A stretch of DNA of 64,000 bases from Blastococcus haudaquaticus (lineage in GTDB: Bacteria > Actinomycetota > Actinomycetes > Mycobacteriales > Geodermatophilaceae), in contig NZ_OCNK01000005.1 of assembly GCF_900230285.1 (NCBI RefSeq), positions 1 to 64,000 on the forward strand, given 5' to 3'. The notes under the pieces are model-generated. The model ran no database searches. It saw only the letters and a program-made list of their open reading frames with translations, and was not told the DNA's origin. Numbering within the stretch: position 1 is the first letter of the stretch; every line of letters begins with the position of its first letter. This document shows positions 28,527-37,194 of this stretch, one piece after another. A program made the position numbers and the translations under genes.

Positions 28527-30298
28527 ACCGGCACCTCCGTCTGCGAGTAGGCGCGGACCAGCGCGGCGTAGCCGGGGACCTCGTCGAGCAGCTGCTCGTG
28601 CGTGCCGCGTGCCAGCACCTGGCCGTCCTCCAGCCAGACGACCTCGTCGGCGAGGGCGATGGTCGCCTGCCGGTAGGCGATCACGACGACGGTGGAGGGC
28701 TCGTCGCTGTCCCGCAGCGCGTCGAGGATGCGCGCCTCGACCGACGGGTCGACGGCGCTCGTGGCGTCGTCGAGGACGAGCAGCCGAGGGCGGCGGACGA
28801 CGGCACGCGCCAGGGCGAGGCGCTGGCGCTGGCCGCCGGACAGGGTCGCGCCGCGCTCGCCGACCCGGGTGTCGAGCCCCTCGGGCAGCGCCGCGACGAA
28901 CTCGTCGGCCGCGGCGATCCGCAGGGCGGCCCGCACGTCGTCGTCGGAGAACGGCTCGTCGAGGGTGATGTTGCCCCGCACCGTGTCGTCGAAGAGGAAC
29001 GTGCCTTGGGCGACGAAGGCCGCCTGCGCGCTCACCTGGCCCTCCCTGAGCCGGCGGACGTCCACCCCGTCGAGGAGCACCGTGCCGTCGGCCGGGTCGA
29101 CCAGCCGCACCAGCAGCCCGGCGAGGGTGGACTTGCCCGAGCCGGTGGGCCCGACCACGGCCACCGTCGTCCCGGCGCGGACGTCGAAGGTGACGTCGCG
29201 CAACGTGGGGGTAGCGGCGTCGCCGAAGGTGAAGTCCACGCCGGCCACAGCGACAGCGGCGCCGCCGGTGGTCGTCGCGGCCGACTCGGGCCCGTACGGG
29301 GTCTCCCCCGTCGCCTCGAGGACCGGCGTGACGCGGTCGAAGCCGGCCAGGGCGCGGGGCAGGTCGGCGAGCACCCAGCCGATGGCGCGGATGGGCAGCG
29401 CCAGCAGGGTGAACAGGTAGGCGATGGACACCAGGCTGCCGGCGTCGGTGCTGCCGTCGGCCACCCGTCCGGCGCCGATCAGCAGGACGGCGAGCGTGCC
29501 CAGGTTGGGCAGCGCCTCCATCATCGGGTCGAACAGGCCGCGCACGCGGCCGACCGCGACCAGGCCGTCGCGCAGCTCCGCCGCGCGGGCGCCGAAGCGC
29601 TCGGTCTCCGCCGCCTCGCGGCCGAGGGTCTTCACCACGAGCGCGGCGTCGAAGCTCTCGTGCGCGATCTCGCTGACCTCGGCGCGCAGCTGCTGCGCCC
29701 GCTGCATGCGCGGGCTCATCATCTGCGAGTAGACGACGTTGACCAGGAAGACCAGCGGGAAGACGACCAGGCCGACCAGCGCGATCAGCGGATCGGTGAG
29801 GAACAGGGCCACGACGGTGATCGCGATCATCACCAGCGCGCCGACGGCAAAGGGCAGCGGCGCGACGAAGAACCAGGACGCCTCGACGTCGGAGTTGGCG
29901 TTGGACAGCAGCTGCCCCGTGGGATGGCGCTGGTGCCAGGAGAGCGGGAGCCGCAGGTACTGGCGGGTGACCCGGCGCCGGTAGTCGGCCTGCAGCCGGT
30001 AGCTCATTATACCGGCGAACAGCCGGCGCCCCAGGATGCCGACGATCTTGAGCAGGGCCACGCCGATGATGGCGGCCGCGGCCAGCGACAGCGCGGCCGC
30101 GGTCGTCACGCCGTCGGCGAACGACGGGAGCAGGACCCGGTCGGTGACCTCACCGATGACGTAGGCGCTGGCGACGGTCATCGCGCCGTAGATGCTGCTG
30201 GCGACGACGGCGAGGGTGAACATGCCGGGCTGCTCGACGATGCCGCGCAGCACGTGTCGGAGCCCGCGCCGCACGACGGCGTCTCGGCGGCGGGCCAC
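28523..30298 (-). CDS. ABC exporter half-transporter, subunit with degenerate nucleotide site
   Basis: 591 residues: membrane domain (about 25-310) then ATPase domain (about 345-580). Walker A GPTGSGKST (near 382-390) and signature LSGGQRQ are canonical, but Walker B ends LLVLDDATSAVD, with Asp (about residue 509) for the catalytic Glu, and the switch His is Tyr542 (IAYRQAT). That is the classic degenerate half of a heterodimeric exporter. The GTG at 30298 has GAGGAG 4 nt upstream; a TTG 7 codons earlier is possible but lacks a site. Paired with the downstream gene by an ATGA overlap. Confidence 0.93.
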   Translation of the reverse strand: MARRRDAVVRRGLRHVLRGIVEQPGMFTLAVVASSIYGAMTVASAYVIGEVTDRVLLPSFADGVTTAAALSLAAAAIIGVALLKIVGILGRRLFAGIMSYRLQADYRRRVTRQYLRLPLSWHQRHPTGQLLSNANSDVEASWFFVAPLPFAVGALVMIAITVVALFLTDPLIALVGLVVFPLVFLVNVVYSQMMSPRMQRAQQLRAEVSEIAHESFDAALVVKTLGREAAETERFGARAAELRDGLVAVGRVRGLFDPMMEALPNLGTLAVLLIGAGRVADGSTDAGSLVSIAYLFTLLALPIRAIGWVLADLPRALAGFDRVTPVLEATGETPYGPESAATTTGGAAVAVAGVDFTFGDAATPTLRDVTFDVRAGTTVAVVGPTGSGKSTLAGLLVRLVDPADGTVLLDGVDVRRLREGQVSAQAAFVAQGTFLFDDTVRGNITLDEPFSDDDVRAALRIAAADEFVAALPEGLDTRVGERGATLSGGQRQRLALARAVVRRPRLLVLDDATSAVDPSVEARILDALRDSDEPSTVVVIAYRQATIALADEVVWLEDGQVLARGTHEQLLDEVPGYAALVRAYSQTEVPV

Positions 30299-30388
30299 TG
30301 TTCTCCTCGGGGTGGGCAAGCTTCGGATGGTACGTGGCTGCTGAGGACGGCTAACCGATGTCGGGAAGCCCTCCGGCGATCATCTCGG

Positions 30389-30394
30389 TAACCT
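30389..30394 (+). promoter_or_regulatory. -10 element TAACCT, leaderless-type, TIGR03085 gene
   Basis: TAACCT ends 6 nt before the GTG at 30401. Confidence 0.5.
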
Positions 30395-30400
30395 CCGCCG

Positions 30401-31012
30401 GTGGCTGCCTCTTCCCGCTCCTTCGTCGAGAACGAGCGCGCCGACCTCGCCGACCTGTTCCTGGAGGTGGGCCCGGACGCTCCGACGTGCTGCGCGGGGT
30501 GGACCACCGCCCACCTGGCCGCACATCTCGTCGTCCGGGACAGCCGACCCGACGCGATGCCGGGCTACGGCGTCGAGCAACTCGGCGTGGCCAAGCCCCT
30601 CACGGCCTGGTCCCACCGGCTGGAGGACCGGCTGCGGGAGTCGACCCCCTACGCACAGGTCGTCGACCGGGTGCGGTCGGGACCCGCGCCCTGGTCGCCC
30701 CTCGCGTGGCCGCCGGTCTCCCGGATCCTCAACACGACCGAGTACGCGATCCACCACGAGGACGTGCGCCGCGCCCGGTCCGGATGGGAGCCCCGCGCCC
30801 TGCCGTCAGCGGCCCAGGACCAGCTGTGGACGGCCGCCGGGCTGTTCGCGCGCAAGGCCGCCGGCCGCCGCGGGCTGGTCCTCCGCCGCAGCGACGTGCC
30901 GGGCGAGGAGAAGCGGTACGGCGCCGGCGGGCGCACGGTCACCGGGGAGCCGCTGGAGCTGGTCCTCTGGGCGTCGGGTCGCCGCGACCTCGCCCGGGTG
31001 ACGGTCGACTGA
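30401..31012 (+). CDS. TIGR03085-family (DinB-like) metal-binding protein
   Basis: 203 residues, cytoplasmic. The N-terminal four-helix DinB/maleylpyruvate-isomerase-like domain shows ENERADLADL, GWTTAHLAAHLVVRD and NTTEYAIHHEDVRRA, with spaced His residues likely to bind a metal. The C-terminal part (GRTVTGEPLELVLWASGR) matches the small domain often attached in actinobacteria. Reaction unknown; relatives act in mycothiol-dependent chemistry, but that is only family knowledge. GTG 30401 is supported by TAACCT 6 nt upstream. Divergent from the ABC exporter, 102 bp away. Confidence 0.85.
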   Translation: MAASSRSFVENERADLADLFLEVGPDAPTCCAGWTTAHLAAHLVVRDSRPDAMPGYGVEQLGVAKPLTAWSHRLEDRLRESTPYAQVVDRVRSGPAPWSPLAWPPVSRILNTTEYAIHHEDVRRARSGWEPRALPSAAQDQLWTAAGLFARKAAGRRGLVLRRSDVPGEEKRYGAGGRTVTGEPLELVLWASGRRDLARVTVD

Positions 31013-31080
31013 CGACTCCGCGGCTTCCTTCTCGCGGGTGGGACCCGTCCGATGTGCGTGCCTCGCGGGCCGCGCACCCC

Positions 31081-31086
31081 TACCGT
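31081..31086 (+). promoter_or_regulatory. -10 element TACCGT, leaderless-type, 170-aa membrane protein
   Basis: TACCGT ends 6 nt before the ATG at 31093. Confidence 0.5.
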
Positions 31087-31092
31087 GCCCCC

Positions 31093-31605
31093 ATGTCCGT
31101 CGCCGACGCCCCGCAGCCGCCGACCGTTGAACGAGCGGCGCCGCAACCCGCCCCGGAAGCTCCGCCGGCCCGCCCGGCGCACGCGGCGCAGCCCCCGGAA
31201 CCCGCGGCGCCCTGGAACCTGCCGGCGCAGCGCCGCCCCGCCCTCCGCGCGGACGGCCTCGGACGGGACTCCGGGAGGCTGCTCGCGATCGGCTTCGCCC
31301 TGGCATGGATCCTGTGCCCGGCGATCGAGCCCATGCCGACCCACCACGTGGACTACCCGCTGTGGCAGCTGCCGATCGAACTCGCGGCGCTGGGCACGAT
31401 CGTCGCCGCGGTGGTCGCGCTGTGGCGGGGCAACCGGAACTCGGCGCGCTACGGCCTCGCCGCCGGGGCCCTGATGGCTGTCATGACCATGGTGTGCCCC
31501 CTCGCGGGCCACACCCCCGTGGGCTGGTGGACCTGGGTGCAGACCGGGCTCTCGCTGGCCGTGATGGCCACGAGCGCCGTGCTGCACCGGTACCGGCCCG
31601 CCTGA
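31093..31605 (+). CDS. Membrane protein with Pro/Ala-rich N-terminus, function unknown
   Basis: 170 residues. The first 45 are Pro/Ala/Gln-rich and probably disordered; four hydrophobic segments follow (about 58-78, 90-109, 117-136, 143-163), with a short basic end (HRYRPA). No known family function is recognised. ATG 31093 is fixed by TACCGT 6 nt upstream; the frame is open further upstream through the TIGR03085 gene but that part is antisense noise. The gene stands alone, 80 bp after the TIGR03085 stop. Confidence 0.75.
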   Translation: MSVADAPQPPTVERAAPQPAPEAPPARPAHAAQPPEPAAPWNLPAQRRPALRADGLGRDSGRLLAIGFALAWILCPAIEPMPTHHVDYPLWQLPIELAALGTIVAAVVALWRGNRNSARYGLAAGALMAVMTMVCPLAGHTPVGWWTWVQTGLSLAVMATSAVLHRYRPA

Positions 31606-31698
31606 CCGTCCACCGGCGTCGCGGCGGCTCTTGCCGGGCGACCCGAGCGGGCGCTTCACTCGTCCACGACGGACCCGCGACGTGGGAGCGGAGACCTC

Positions 31699-32115
31699 AT
31701 GGCCGACCGGGCGATGCTCGCCGCGGGATCCTTCTTCGCGGCCGCGACGACGTTCACCACGGCCGTGGCGCTGCGCCAACCGCTGCTGCCGGACGAGCCG
31801 TTCGGCATCCGGTTCCCCGGACGCGTCCCGGTCCACCTGGCGCTCGGGCTCGGTTCCGGCGTCGCGGCCCCCTGGCCCATGCCGGTCATCGCGTTGATCG
31901 CCGCCGCGCGTTCCGGGACCGGCGACCGGTGGCCCGCGCGGACGTGTGCGGTCCTCGGCGCCGTGGTGCTCGTGGGGACCATCGCCGAGCCCGCGTCGTG
32001 GGGGCTCCGGCCGCGGTCGCCGGCGGCTCGGGCAACCGTCGCCCTCAACCTGCTCTCGGGCGCAGCCCTCTTCCTCGCAGGCACGCGGGGAGACGCCGGC
32101 GCGGCCGTCAGGTGA
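31699..32115 (+). CDS. Small membrane protein, function unknown
   Basis: 138 residues with hydrophobic segments at about 5-25, 45-70, 83-100 and 110-128, mostly Ala/Leu/Gly. ATG 31699 has GGAG about 8 nt upstream. The last 8 nt overlap the 3' end of hisF, which comes from the opposite strand. No family is recognised; resemblance to DUF-type four-helix proteins is too weak to name. Confidence 0.7.
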   Translation: MADRAMLAAGSFFAAATTFTTAVALRQPLLPDEPFGIRFPGRVPVHLALGLGSGVAAPWPMPVIALIAAARSGTGDRWPARTCAVLGAVVLVGTIAEPASWGLRPRSPAARATVALNLLSGAALFLAGTRGDAGAAVR

Positions 32116-32932
32116 GCGGCGTGTCCGCCTCGTGTCGGACCGGGACTCCCGCGGCGGCGAGGGCGTCCTTGACGTCGCCGACCCGCAGCACGCCGAAGTG
32201 GAAGACGCTGGCGGCCAGGACGGCGTCGGCGCCGGCCTCGACGGCGGGCGGGAAGTGCTCGGGAGCGCCCGCCCCCCCGCTGGCGATCAGCGGCACCGTC
32301 ACTTCCCGGCGCACCTGCCGGATCAGGTCGGTGTCGAAGCCCGCGCGGGTGCCGTCGGCATCCATCGAGTTCAGCAGGATCTCCCCGGCACCCAGCTCCG
32401 CGGCCCGGATGCACCACTCGACGGCGTCCTGACCGGTCCCCCGCCGTCCGCCGTGCGTGGTGATCTCGAAGCCCGACTGCGTCTGCGCTCCGTCCTGGCA
32501 CCGTCGGGCGTCCAGCGACAGCACCAGCACCTGGTTGCCGAACCGGTCGGCGATCTCGGCGATCAGCTCCGGCCGGGCGACCGCCGCCGTGTTCACCGCG
32601 ACCTTGTCGGCGCCCGCGCGCAGGAGCCGGTTCACGTCCTCCGGGCTGCGCACGCCGCCACCGACGGTCAGCGGGATGAAGACGCTCTCCGCCGTCCGGC
32701 TCACCACGTCGTAGGTCGTGGCGCGGTCGCCCGAGCTGGCGGTGATGTCCAGGAACGTGAGCTCGTCGGCGCCCTCGGCGTCGTAGACCCGCGCCATCTC
32801 CACCGGGTCACCGGCGTCGCGCAGGTCGACGAAGTTGACGCCCTTCACCACCCGCCCCGCGTCGACGTCCAGGCACGGGATCACGCGGACGGCCAAGCCC
32901 TTCTTCCCGGCTCCGCCGCCCCCGGCACTCAC
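32108..32932 (-). CDS. hisF: Imidazole glycerol phosphate synthase, cyclase subunit HisF
   Basis: TIM-barrel subunit that uses ammonia from HisH to make IGP and AICAR from PRFAR. 274 residues. Catalytic Asp residues lie in [15 protein letters not shown] and VLSLDARRC; the two half-barrel phosphate sites are TVGGGVRS and [12 protein letters not shown]. The first 13 residues (Gly/Ala-rich) are an extension. GTG 32932 overlaps the RidA-like gene stop by 4 nt. It is the last gene of the hisA-ridA-hisF unit; its partner HisH is encoded 6.6 kb away. Confidence 0.97.
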   Translation of the reverse strand: MSAGGGGAGKKGLAVRVIPCLDVDAGRVVKGVNFVDLRDAGDPVEMARVYDAEGADELTFLDITASSGDRATTYDVVSRTAESVFIPLTVGGGVRSPEDVNRLLRAGADKVAVNTAAVARPELIAEIADRFGNQVLVLSLDARRCQDGAQTQSGFEITTHGGRRGTGQDAVEWCIRAAELGAGEILLNSMDADGTRAGFDTDLIRQVRREVTVPLIASGGAGAPEHFPPAVEAGADAVLAASVFHFGVLRVGDVKDALAAAGVPVRHEADTPLT

Positions 32933-33321
32933 GCCGGCACCCCGCGGACGGCATCCGCCTCGATCTCCACCAGCATCGCCGGGTCGATGAGGGCGGCGAC
33001 CTGCACCATCGTCGTCGCCGGGCGGACGTCGCCGAAGAACTCGCCGTGCGCGCGGCCGACCTCCTCCCAGCGGGAGATGTCGGTGACGAACATCCGGGTC
33101 CGGACGACGTCGTTGATCGTGAACCCGGCCCGCTCCAGGGACTGCTCGATCGTCGCCAGGCAATGCCGGGCCTGCGCGCCCGCGTCCCCGGGGTGCACGA
33201 CCGTCCCGTCGACGACCGCCGTCGTCCCGCTCACCCAGGCCGCCTCTCCGCGGACGACGACGCGGCTGTAGCCGACGACCCCCTCCCACGGCGCACCCGA
33301 GCCCAGCCGGATGACGCTCAC
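32929..33321 (-). CDS. RidA/YjgF-family protein
   Basis: 130 residues, cytoplasmic trimer by family. RidA proteins hydrolyse reactive enamine or imine intermediates released by PLP enzymes. Family features are [19 protein letters not shown] and the C-terminal [19 protein letters not shown]; the Arg that binds the substrate carboxylate is likely in [11 protein letters not shown]. It sits between hisA and hisF with 4-nt overlaps on both sides, a placement seen in other actinobacteria, so a link to histidine-pathway or PLP-derived intermediates is likely. GTG 33321 is the start. Confidence 0.9.
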   Translation of the reverse strand: MSVIRLGSGAPWEGVVGYSRVVVRGEAAWVSGTTAVVDGTVVHPGDAGAQARHCLATIEQSLERAGFTINDVVRTRMFVTDISRWEEVGRAHGEFFGDVRPATTMVQVAALIDPAMLVEIEADAVRGVPA

Positions 33322-34049
33322 GCCAGGTCCTCCGTCACCCGCAGCGCCTCGGGCAGCGTGAACTGCCCGGCGTACAGCGCCTTGCCGACGATCGCGCCTT
33401 CCACGCCGACGGCGGTCAGCCCGGCCAGCGCGCGGATGTCCTCGAGCGAGCTCACGCCGCCGGAGGCGACCACCGGCCGCGGGGTCGCGGCGCAGACCTC
33501 GCGGAGCAGCTCGAGGTTCGGGCCGCGGAGCGTGCCGTCCTTGGTGATGTCGGTGACCACGTAGCGGGCGCAGCCCTCGGCGTCCAGGCGGGCGAGGGTC
33601 TCGTACAGCTCCCCGCCCTCCTTGGTCCAGCCGCGGGCGGCCAGGCGGGTGCCACGCACGTCGAGGCCGACGGCGATCCGGTCGCCGTGCTCGGCGATGG
33701 CGCGGGCGCACCACTCCGGCGACTCCAGCGCAGCCGTTCCGAGGTTGACCCGGCGGCAGCCCGTGGCCAGGGCCGCGGCCAGCGACTCGTCGTCGCGGAT
33801 GCCGCCCGAGAGCTCCACGTCGACGTCGAGCTCGCCCACCACGCGCGCCAGCAGCTCGCGGTTGCTGCCCCGGCCGAAGGCGGCGTCGAGGTCGACCAGG
33901 TGCACCCATTCGGCGCCGTCGCGCTGCCACTGCATCGCCGCGTCGAGCGGGTCGCCGTAGGAGGTCTCGCTCCCGGCCTCCCCCTGGACCAGGCGGACGG
34001 CCTGGCCGTCGGCGACGTCGACGGCGGGGAGCAGCTGCAGCTTCGGCAC
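33318..34049 (-). CDS. hisA: Phosphoribosyl isomerase A (HisA, probably bifunctional HisA/TrpF)
   Basis: Isomerises ProFAR in histidine synthesis and, in actinobacterial PriA, also PRA in tryptophan synthesis. 243 residues. Asp11 ([10 protein letters not shown]) and the Asp in [15 protein letters not shown] are the general acid-base pair; phosphate sites are ELSGGIRDD and ASGGVSS. The trp cluster here has no trpF, and none is fused to trpC, which fits a dual role; this is inference from family and context. GTG 34049 has TAGGCT 6 nt upstream, so hisA-ridA-hisF has its own leaderless promoter, separate from hisD-H. Confidence 0.95.
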   Translation of the reverse strand: MPKLQLLPAVDVADGQAVRLVQGEAGSETSYGDPLDAAMQWQRDGAEWVHLVDLDAAFGRGSNRELLARVVGELDVDVELSGGIRDDESLAAALATGCRRVNLGTAALESPEWCARAIAEHGDRIAVGLDVRGTRLAARGWTKEGGELYETLARLDAEGCARYVVTDITKDGTLRGPNLELLREVCAATPRPVVASGGVSSLEDIRALAGLTAVGVEGAIVGKALYAGQFTLPEALRVTEDLA

Positions 34050-34055
34050 CCCGAC

Positions 34056-34061
34056 AGCCTA
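34056..34061 (-). promoter_or_regulatory. -10 element TAGGCT, leaderless-type, hisA-ridA-hisF
   Basis: TAGGCT on the minus strand ends 6 nt before the hisA GTG. Confidence 0.55.
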
Positions 34062-34086
34062 GGGACGCCCCCGCGGGCGGCCGTCG

Positions 34087-34926
34087 TCAGCTCCCGGCGG
34101 CGTGCCGGGCGGCGAACTGCCCCGGCGTCATCGCGGTCACCGCGGCGAAGTCGCGGGTGAAGTGGGCCTGGTCCGCGTAGCCCAGCAGAGCTGCCACGTC
34201 GCCCAGCCGCTGTGGATCGCCGCGGAGCCGTTCGGCCGCCTCCTGCAGCCGCCGGCGCTGGATGAGCCACTTCGGCGTCAGCCCCAGCCGGCGGCCGACC
34301 AGGCGCTGCAGCGCCCGCTCGGACAGCCCGAACTGCTGGCACACCTGCGCCACGCGGGTCACCTCGCGGTCGCTCTCGACGAAGTCGACCACCCGGTTGA
34401 CCAGCAGGCCGTCGTCGTCGACCGGCAGGAACGGGCGCAGCACCGCCCCGAACGAGGCCATGGCGAGGGCATGGGCGTCGGCGGAGTGCGGGTCCGTGGC
34501 CATGGCACCGCGCACCTCCGCCGTCAGCCGCTCCCCCGCTGCCCCGAGGACCTCGGCGACGTCCACGAACCGGTCGGTGAGGTCGGTCATCGGCCCGCCG
34601 GCGATCAGGGCCCCCGCGGCCGGCGCGCACATGACCCCCACCGCCCAGCCCTCGCCGGACAGCGTCGTGGTCGACAGCCCGGACACGACGCCGTAGAAGC
34701 GCGCGTAGTCCGCTGCCACGACCACCAGCGAGACGGGGTACTGCAGGACCCGCTGCGGCGCCTCCATCCCGGGAGGCACCGACCAGACCGGGATCCAGAA
34801 CCGCTGCAGGAAGCCGTCGAACTCCGGGTCGGCCGGATACCGGTACATGACGTGCGAGGCGTCGTCCGGGTCCTTGAGGTGGGCCCGCTCGATGGAGTCC
34901 ATCGGCCGGCTGCTGTCGGGTTTCAT
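34087..34926 (-). CDS. AraC-family transcriptional regulator
   Basis: 279 residues. The C-terminal third is an AraC double helix-turn-helix: VAQVCQQFGLSERALQRLVGRR for the first unit and DVAALLGYADQAHFTRDFAAVTAMTPGQF for the second. The N-terminal part (MYRYPADPEFDGFLQRFWIP) resembles the ligand-binding domain of regulators that sit beside small enzymes. It is divergent from the TIGR03086 gene, with 37 bp between starts, and may control it and the nitroreductase-SDR pair. ATG 34926 is taken; a TTG one codon earlier is possible. Inducer unknown. Confidence 0.88.
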   Translation of the reverse strand: MKPDSSRPMDSIERAHLKDPDDASHVMYRYPADPEFDGFLQRFWIPVWSVPPGMEAPQRVLQYPVSLVVVAADYARFYGVVSGLSTTTLSGEGWAVGVMCAPAAGALIAGGPMTDLTDRFVDVAEVLGAAGERLTAEVRGAMATDPHSADAHALAMASFGAVLRPFLPVDDDGLLVNRVVDFVESDREVTRVAQVCQQFGLSERALQRLVGRRLGLTPKWLIQRRRLQEAAERLRGDPQRLGDVAALLGYADQAHFTRDFAAVTAMTPGQFAARHAAGS

Positions 34927-34951
34927 CAAGACCGAGCCTGCCGCACGTCCC

Positions 34952-34957
34952 TACGGT
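34952..34957 (+). promoter_or_regulatory. -10 element TACGGT, leaderless-type, TIGR03086 gene
   Basis: TACGGT ends 6 nt before the ATG at 34964. It lies in the short gap shared with the divergent AraC gene. Confidence 0.5.
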
Positions 34958-34963
34958 CGGCCC

Positions 34964-35512
34964 ATGAACCGGACAGCGACGCAGTACGCAGCGGCCGACC
35001 ACGCCCTCACCGTCCTCCTCGCCGGCGTGCCGGCGGCCGCCTGGAGCGCCCCCTCGCCGTGCGAGGGGTGGTCGGCCGCGGACGTGGTCGGCCACCTCAT
35101 CACGACCCAGCGCGAGTTCCTGGGCACCCACGGCGTGGATCTGGGCGCGGCGCCCGACCTCGCCCCCGATCCGGCCGCGGCCTGGCGCGCGCACGCCGCG
35201 GCGGTCGCGGCGGCCCTGACCGACGACGCCGTCCCCGACCGGGAGTTCGAGGGCTTCTTCGGGCCGACGACGGTGGGCGCGACGTTCCTGCAGTTCTACG
35301 TGTGGGACATGCTCGTGCACCGCTGGGACATCGCCCGCGCCGCCGGGGTGGACGCCGGGCTGACCGCCGACGAGCTGGACCGCATCGAGGAGGGCGCCGA
35401 GAGCTTCGGCCCGGCGCTGTACACGGACGGCGTCTGCGGCGCCGCCGTCGACGCCCCCGAGACCGCTCCCCGCGAGACCCGGGTGCTGGCCCGGCTGGGC
35501 CGCGTCGCCTGA
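34964..35512 (+). CDS. TIGR03086-family (DinB-like) metal-binding protein
   Basis: 182 residues. Single DinB/MDMPI-type helical domain: AADHALTVLLAGVPAAAW, SPCEGWSAADVVGHLITTQREF and DMLVHRWDIARA, giving the His pattern expected for a metal site (His in VGHL and in MLVHRWD). Related to the TIGR03085 protein at 30.4 kb but without its C-terminal extension. Possible thiol-dependent transferase or isomerase by family; reaction unknown. ATG 34964 fits the leaderless rule. Divergent from the AraC regulator. Confidence 0.85.
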   Translation: MNRTATQYAAADHALTVLLAGVPAAAWSAPSPCEGWSAADVVGHLITTQREFLGTHGVDLGAAPDLAPDPAAAWRAHAAAVAAALTDDAVPDREFEGFFGPTTVGATFLQFYVWDMLVHRWDIARAAGVDAGLTADELDRIEEGAESFGPALYTDGVCGAAVDAPETAPRETRVLARLGRVA

Positions 35513-35555
35513 CCGCGGTCCGCCGGCCCAGGTAGGCGGATGACAGGGTGAGGGC

Positions 35556-36155
35556 GTGGAGTTCGCCGACGTCGTGCGCCGCCGTCGCATGGTCCGCGAC
35601 TACGACCCCGACCGGCCGGTGCCGGCCGAGGTCCGGGAGCGGCTGCTCGAGCACGCGATCCGGGCGCCGTCGGCGGGATTCAGCCAGGGCTGGGCGTTCC
35701 TCGTCCTGGAGACGCCCGAGGAGCGGGACCGGTTCTGGACGGCGACCACCGGAGAGGGCACGCCCGACGGCTGGCTCACCCGGATGCGGCGGGCGCCGCT
35801 GCTGATCGTCCCGCTGGCCAACAAGAGCGCCTACCTCGAGCGCTACGCCGAGCCCGACAAGGGCTGGACCGACCGGGACGAGGCGCGCTGGCCGGTCCCC
35901 TACTGGGACGTCGACGCCGGCATGGCCTCGCTGCTGATGCTGCTGACGGCCGTCGACGAGGGCCTGGGCGCCTGCTTCTTCGGCGTCCCGCCCGACCGCG
36001 TGGCAGCCGTCCGGGCGGCCTTCGGTGTGCCGGCCGAGTACCGGCCGGTCGGCTGCGTGTCGGTCGGCTACCCGGGGGACGACGACCGTCGCTCCCCCTC
36101 GCTGCGGCGGGGCCGTCGCCCCGTGGAGGAGGTGGTGCACCGTGGCAGCTGGTGA
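35556..36155 (+). CDS. Nitroreductase-family FMN oxidoreductase
   Basis: 199 residues, one nitroreductase domain. FMN-phosphate residues are in the N-terminal RRRRMVRDYDPDRPV and the middle PSAGFSQGWAFLVLE; the C-terminal GLGACFFGVPPDRVA and RPVGCVSVGYP complete the fold. Relatives reduce nitro groups, enones or act on F420-like substrates; substrate unknown. GTG 35556 has a weak hexamer CAGGGT 6 nt upstream. The 3' end overlaps the SDR gene by 14 nt, so the two form an operon. Confidence 0.88.
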   Translation: MEFADVVRRRRMVRDYDPDRPVPAEVRERLLEHAIRAPSAGFSQGWAFLVLETPEERDRFWTATTGEGTPDGWLTRMRRAPLLIVPLANKSAYLERYAEPDKGWTDRDEARWPVPYWDVDAGMASLLMLLTAVDEGLGACFFGVPPDRVAAVRAAFGVPAEYRPVGCVSVGYPGDDDRRSPSLRRGRRPVEEVVHRGSW

Positions 36156-36903
36156 GGGTCGGCGGGTTCTGGTGACCGGCGGGTCGCGCGGCATCGGCCG
36201 CGCGATCGCCCGTTCCTTCGCCGAGCAGGGCGACCGCGTCGCGGTGCACTGGGGCAGCTCGCGCGATCGGGCCCAGCAGGTGCTGGCCGAGCTGCCCGGC
36301 GAGGGGCACCTGCTCGTGCAGGCGGACATGACCGACGCCGAGGCGGTCGGCGCGATGGTCGACCGGGCGGCAGAGGACCTCGGCGGCCTGGACGTGCTGG
36401 TCAACAACGCCGGCGTGTTCACCGCGCACCCGCCGCTGGAGACGTCCTACGCCGACTGGCAGGCAGCGTGGGCGCAGACGCTGGCGACCAATCTCGTCGG
36501 TGCCGCGAACGCCACGTTCCGAGCCGTACCGCACCTGATCGCCGCCGGTGGCGGTGCGGTGGTCAACGTGTCCAGCCGCGGCGCCTTCCGGGGCGAGCCG
36601 AACAATCCCGCGTACGGCGCCTCCAAGGCGGGGCTCAACGCCTTCGCCCAGTCGATGGCGCTGGCCCTGGCGCCGCACGGCATCTCGGTCACCTGCGTGG
36701 CGCCGGGCTTCGTGCAGACGGAGATGGCCCGCGAGGTGCTGGACGGGCCCGGCGGCGATGCCGTGCGGGCGCAGTCGCCGTTCGGCCGGGTCGCCCGGGC
36801 CGACGAGGTCGCGGCTGCGGTGCTCTGGCTCGCCTCGCCGGCAGCCAGGTTTTCCAGCGGCACCATCGTCGACGTCAACGGCGCCTCCTACCTCCGCAGC
36901 TGA
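36142..36903 (+). CDS. Short-chain dehydrogenase/reductase
   Basis: 253 residues, classical SDR. NAD(P) motif VTGGSRGIGRA near residue 11, VLVNNAGVF, catalytic Ser in VVNVSSRGAF, and YxxxK in PAYGASKAGLNAF. Arg-rich early part of the second strand (HWGSSRDRAQQ) hints at NADPH. C-terminal SGTIVDVNGASYL is typical of FabG-like 3-oxoacyl reductases. GTG 36142 lies 14 nt inside the nitroreductase gene. Substrate unknown; with the nitroreductase it may reduce a xenobiotic or a secondary metabolite. Confidence 0.9.
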   Translation: MAAGEGRRVLVTGGSRGIGRAIARSFAEQGDRVAVHWGSSRDRAQQVLAELPGEGHLLVQADMTDAEAVGAMVDRAAEDLGGLDVLVNNAGVFTAHPPLETSYADWQAAWAQTLATNLVGAANATFRAVPHLIAAGGGAVVNVSSRGAFRGEPNNPAYGASKAGLNAFAQSMALALAPHGISVTCVAPGFVQTEMAREVLDGPGGDAVRAQSPFGRVARADEVAAAVLWLASPAARFSSGTIVDVNGASYLRS

Positions 36904-36938
36904 ACCCCGGCCCGGGACGTCCGACGCGGCGACGGCGG

Positions 36939-37181
36939 TCAGTCGCCTCCGCCACCACCGCCGCCGTCGCCCCCGCCGCCGTCGCCGCCACCATCGCTGC
37001 CACCGCCGTCGCTGTCATTCCGGCCGCCGTCGCCGCCGTGATGGCTGCCGTAGGCACCGGCGCTGCCGTCGCCGCCTCCCTGGTCGCGGTCCGGCCTCCG
37101 GTTCCCGCGCGCCCCGGAGACGGCGAGCGCGGTCAGCGTGACCGCGACCGCGGCCACGACGAGCAATACCTCTTCGTCCAT
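36939..37181 (-). CDS. Small membrane-anchored Gly/Asp-rich protein
   Basis: 80 residues. One hydrophobic helix (about 4-22) directly after MDEE, a basic Arg-rich patch, then a tail of Gly, Asp and Ser that ends in near-pure GGGD repeats. ATG 37181 has AAGGGAG about 8 nt upstream. The tail is encoded by a run of GGC/GAC triplets, so a repeat-driven origin is possible. No family recognised. It follows the M28 peptidase gene by 13 nt on the same strand and is likely co-transcribed with it. Confidence 0.6.
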   Translation of the reverse strand: MDEEVLLVVAAVAVTLTALAVSGARGNRRPDRDQGGGDGSAGAYGSHHGGDGGRNDSDGGGSDGGGDGGGGDGGGGGGGD

Positions 37182-37194
37182 CTCCTGGCTCCCT

